Source of the DNA: Erysipelotrichaceae bacterium
GTDB lineage: Bacteria; Bacillota_I; Bacilli_A; Erysipelotrichales; Erysipelotrichaceae
Reading direction: 5' to 3'
Length of the DNA: 13,512 bases
NCBI GenBank assembly: GCA_017512625.1
Contig: JAFWFB010000087.1
Location: 1-13,512, forward strand
Shown here: positions 12,974 to 13,512 of the stretch, piece after piece
Position numbering within the stretch: the first letter of the stretch is position 1
Layout of the letters: every line of letters starts with the position of its first letter
Notes under the pieces: generated by a model
Told to the model about the DNA's origin: nothing
Seen by the model: the letters and a program-made list of their open reading frames with translations, nothing else
Databases searched by the model: none
Translations under genes and position numbers: made by a program

Positions 12974-13512
12974 ATGAACAATGAATTATATGATGCGATC
13001 TTCAAGCGGAGATCCTTCCACTTTTTCCGCAATATCGGAAGCGAGAAGATCAGTGAAACTGAACTTAAGGATATACAAGATTACTTCTATGGACTAAAGC
13101 CTTTAATGAAAGGCATCAGATACGAAATAAAGATCGTCAAGGATTCCACCTCCTGCAAGGTCGGCCAGGAATACTGCATCCTCTTCTACTCCGAGCAAAA
13201 GGATAATTACCTGCAAAATATCGGTTATCTGGGTGAGATGCTCGACCTCTATCTGACCTCTAAAAATATCGGTACCCTCTGGTATGGCATGGGCAAGACC
13301 AAGGAAAAGGAAGAGGATGGCATGTCCTTTGTGATCATGATGGCCATTGCCAAGGTCGATTCATCAGATAAGTTTAGAACCGATATCAATCAGGGAAAGC
13401 GCAAGGATGTTGATGAGATCTGGCATGGCGATCATTACCGGGATATCGCCGATATCGTCCGCTTTGCACCAAGTGCGGTCAATTCCCAGCCTTGGAAGGT
13501 CGAAGCAAGCGA
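12974..13512 (+). CDS. Nitroreductase family protein, TM1586-like (3' end beyond the window)
   Basis: 179 codons are open to the right edge. The start MNNELYDAIFKRRSFHFFR resembles the FMN-binding opening of nitroreductase-fold proteins (K/R-R-S-x-R, here KRRSFHFFR). The later segments GYLGEMLDLYLTSKNIGTLW (about 84-103), WYGMGK (103-108), then VRFAPSAVNSQPWKVEAS (162-179), are typical of the nitroreductase branch that contains two half-domains in one chain (TM1586-like; recalled, not searched). FAPSAVNSQPW is the usual flavin-site sequence and normally lies near the N-terminus of single-domain members, so its position about 165 residues in supports the duplicated architecture. AAAGGAG lies 13 bases before the ATG, rather far, but an in-frame stop at 12962 and the lack of nearer start codons fix the start. 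Redox substrate unknown. It is unlike the NfsA-type gene at 2667. Confidence 0.8.
   Translation, partial: MNNELYDAIFKRRSFHFFRNIGSEKISETELKDIQDYFYGLKPLMKGIRYEIKIVKDSTSCKVGQEYCILFYSEQKDNYLQNIGYLGEMLDLYLTSKNIGTLWYGMGKTKEKEEDGMSFVIMMAIAKVDSSDKFRTDINQGKRKDVDEIWHGDHYRDIADIVRFAPSAVNSQPWKVEAS

Overview
The window looks like a chromosomal segment of a low-to-mid GC Gram-positive bacterium (Bacillota). The evidence is strong AGGAGG-type ribosome binding sites, an Ami/Opp-type peptide transporter with a lipoprotein binding subunit, tRNA genes with very short D-loops, type III pantothenate kinase and a class III (anaerobic) ribonucleotide reductase. An anaerobic Erysipelotrichia-like host is my best guess from gene style only; no rRNA or marker gene fixes it.

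Layout. (1) 1-2550, minus strand: oligopeptide ABC transporter. The lipoprotein oppA is read from a clear sigma-A promoter; a 14-bp hairpin separates it from an AmiC/OppB-type permease cut by the left edge. (2) 2667-3457, plus: an NfsA-like nitroreductase with its own terminator. (3) 3458-6057, plus: an AT-rich control region, a MATE efflux pump and an overlapping LysR regulator, then a terminator shared with the convergent operon. (4) 8362-6059, minus: a tightly overlapping operon of a sugar-nucleotide-type nucleotidyltransferase, coaX and maf, ending in a tRNA-Thr(GGT) gene whose 5' end lies inside the 3' end of maf. (5) 8449-9731, plus: an M20 amidohydrolase, ending in a hairpin that also terminates the convergent nrd operon. 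(6) 12668-9730, minus: nrdD, a 45-residue ORF carrying the glycyl-radical motif, and nrdG, behind a promoter overlapped by a 26-bp palindrome. (7) 12737-13512, plus: tRNA-Trp with promoter and terminator, then a TM1586-like nitroreductase cut by the right edge.

Most striking is the nrd operon. The 752-residue NrdD has the ATP-cone, the active-site cysteine region and the zinc cysteines but ends without the RRxxGYL glycyl-radical loop. That loop (RRITGYLVGTLD) is encoded by a separate 45-codon ORF that starts two bases after the nrdD stop, has its own AGGAG, and overlaps nrdG. This predicts a class III reductase assembled with its radical-bearing segment in trans. Second is the maf/tRNA-Thr overlap, in which 5' maturation of the tRNA from a shared transcript would remove the maf stop codon.

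The rest is ordinary housekeeping and accessory metabolism: peptide uptake, flavin reductases, multidrug export with a local regulator, CoA synthesis and nucleotide clean-up. I see no transposase, integrase, CRISPR array, prophage gene or rRNA.
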